This document shows positions 5,596 to 5,618 of a stretch of DNA of 5,618 nucleotides, piece after piece. Origin of the DNA: Candidatus Heimdallarchaeota archaeon (lineage in GTDB: Archaea > Asgardarchaeota > Heimdallarchaeia > Heimdallarchaeales > Heimdallarchaeaceae); contig JAGLTP010000587.1 in the NCBI GenBank assembly GCA_023135215.1, positions 1 through 5,618 of the forward strand, given 5' to 3'. Made by a program: the position numbers and the translations under genes. The first letter of the stretch is position 1. Each line of letters opens with the position of its first letter. The notes beneath the pieces were generated by a model. The model did no database searches, was not told the DNA's origin, and saw only the letters and a program-made list of their open reading frames with translations.

Positions 5596-5618
5596 ATGTA
5601 TGGTACTCCCGTTTATAT
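5596..5618 (+). CDS. 5' end of an unknown protein gene (partial)
   Basis: An ATG placed 7 nt after a strong GAGGT site and about 65 bp after a TATA-like box opens a frame reading MYGTPVY up to the window edge. Seven codons are too few to name a product. The gene is transcribed away from the Arf-like GTPase gene, sharing a 269-bp divergent intergenic region with it, so the two could be regulated from the same stretch of DNA. Confidence 0.65.

Overview
The window looks archaeal, most probably from an Asgard archaeon. It is AT-rich and intron-free, with short intergenic gaps. TATA-like boxes sit about 25-30 bp before the expected transcript starts, transcripts appear to end in plain U-runs without hairpins, and the last gene has a GAGGT Shine-Dalgarno. 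The strongest lineage clue is a protein whose first 180 residues match the eukaryotic Arf family of small GTPases almost motif for motif. Arf-like GTPases of this kind, often with extra C-terminal domains, are known to be abundant in Asgard archaea. This assignment is an inference; no rRNA or other marker is present.

Layout from left to right: (1) the last 49 codons of an unrecognised plus-strand gene (1-150), followed by a T9 run that probably ends its transcript. (2) A 133-bp gap with a TATA-like promoter and an odd G-rich leader. (3) A plus-strand 265-residue protein built almost wholly of TPR repeats (284-1081). (4) A tail-to-tail, minus-strand 532-residue TPR-like protein (1085-2683), only 3 bp away, with an unrecognised C-terminal domain. 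(5) A minus-strand histidyl-tRNA synthetase, hisS (2741-4261), with a lysine-rich insertion and a non-standard motif 3. (6) A minus-strand Arf-like GTPase with a C-terminal extension of about 145 residues (4340-5326), which needs a TTG start. (7) A 269-bp divergent intergenic region, then the first codons of a plus-strand gene (5596 to the window end).

The three minus-strand genes share one direction, but the 78-bp gap between the GTPase and hisS holds U-runs and a TATA-like element. They are therefore probably separate units rather than one operon. hisS and the 532-residue TPR gene are 57 bp apart and could be partly co-transcribed. hisS is housekeeping: it charges tRNA-His. The two TPR proteins are probable protein-interaction scaffolds, and the GTPase a probable membrane or signalling switch. 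A link between the TPR proteins and the GTPase is plausible but rests only on proximity.

No tRNA, rRNA, CRISPR array, insertion sequence or attachment site was seen. The most noteworthy items are the GTPase (altered G4 motif NTWD, longin/roadblock-like tail, TTG start), the unassigned C-terminal domain of the larger TPR protein, and the hisS insertion. I found no convincing wholly new multi-gene system.
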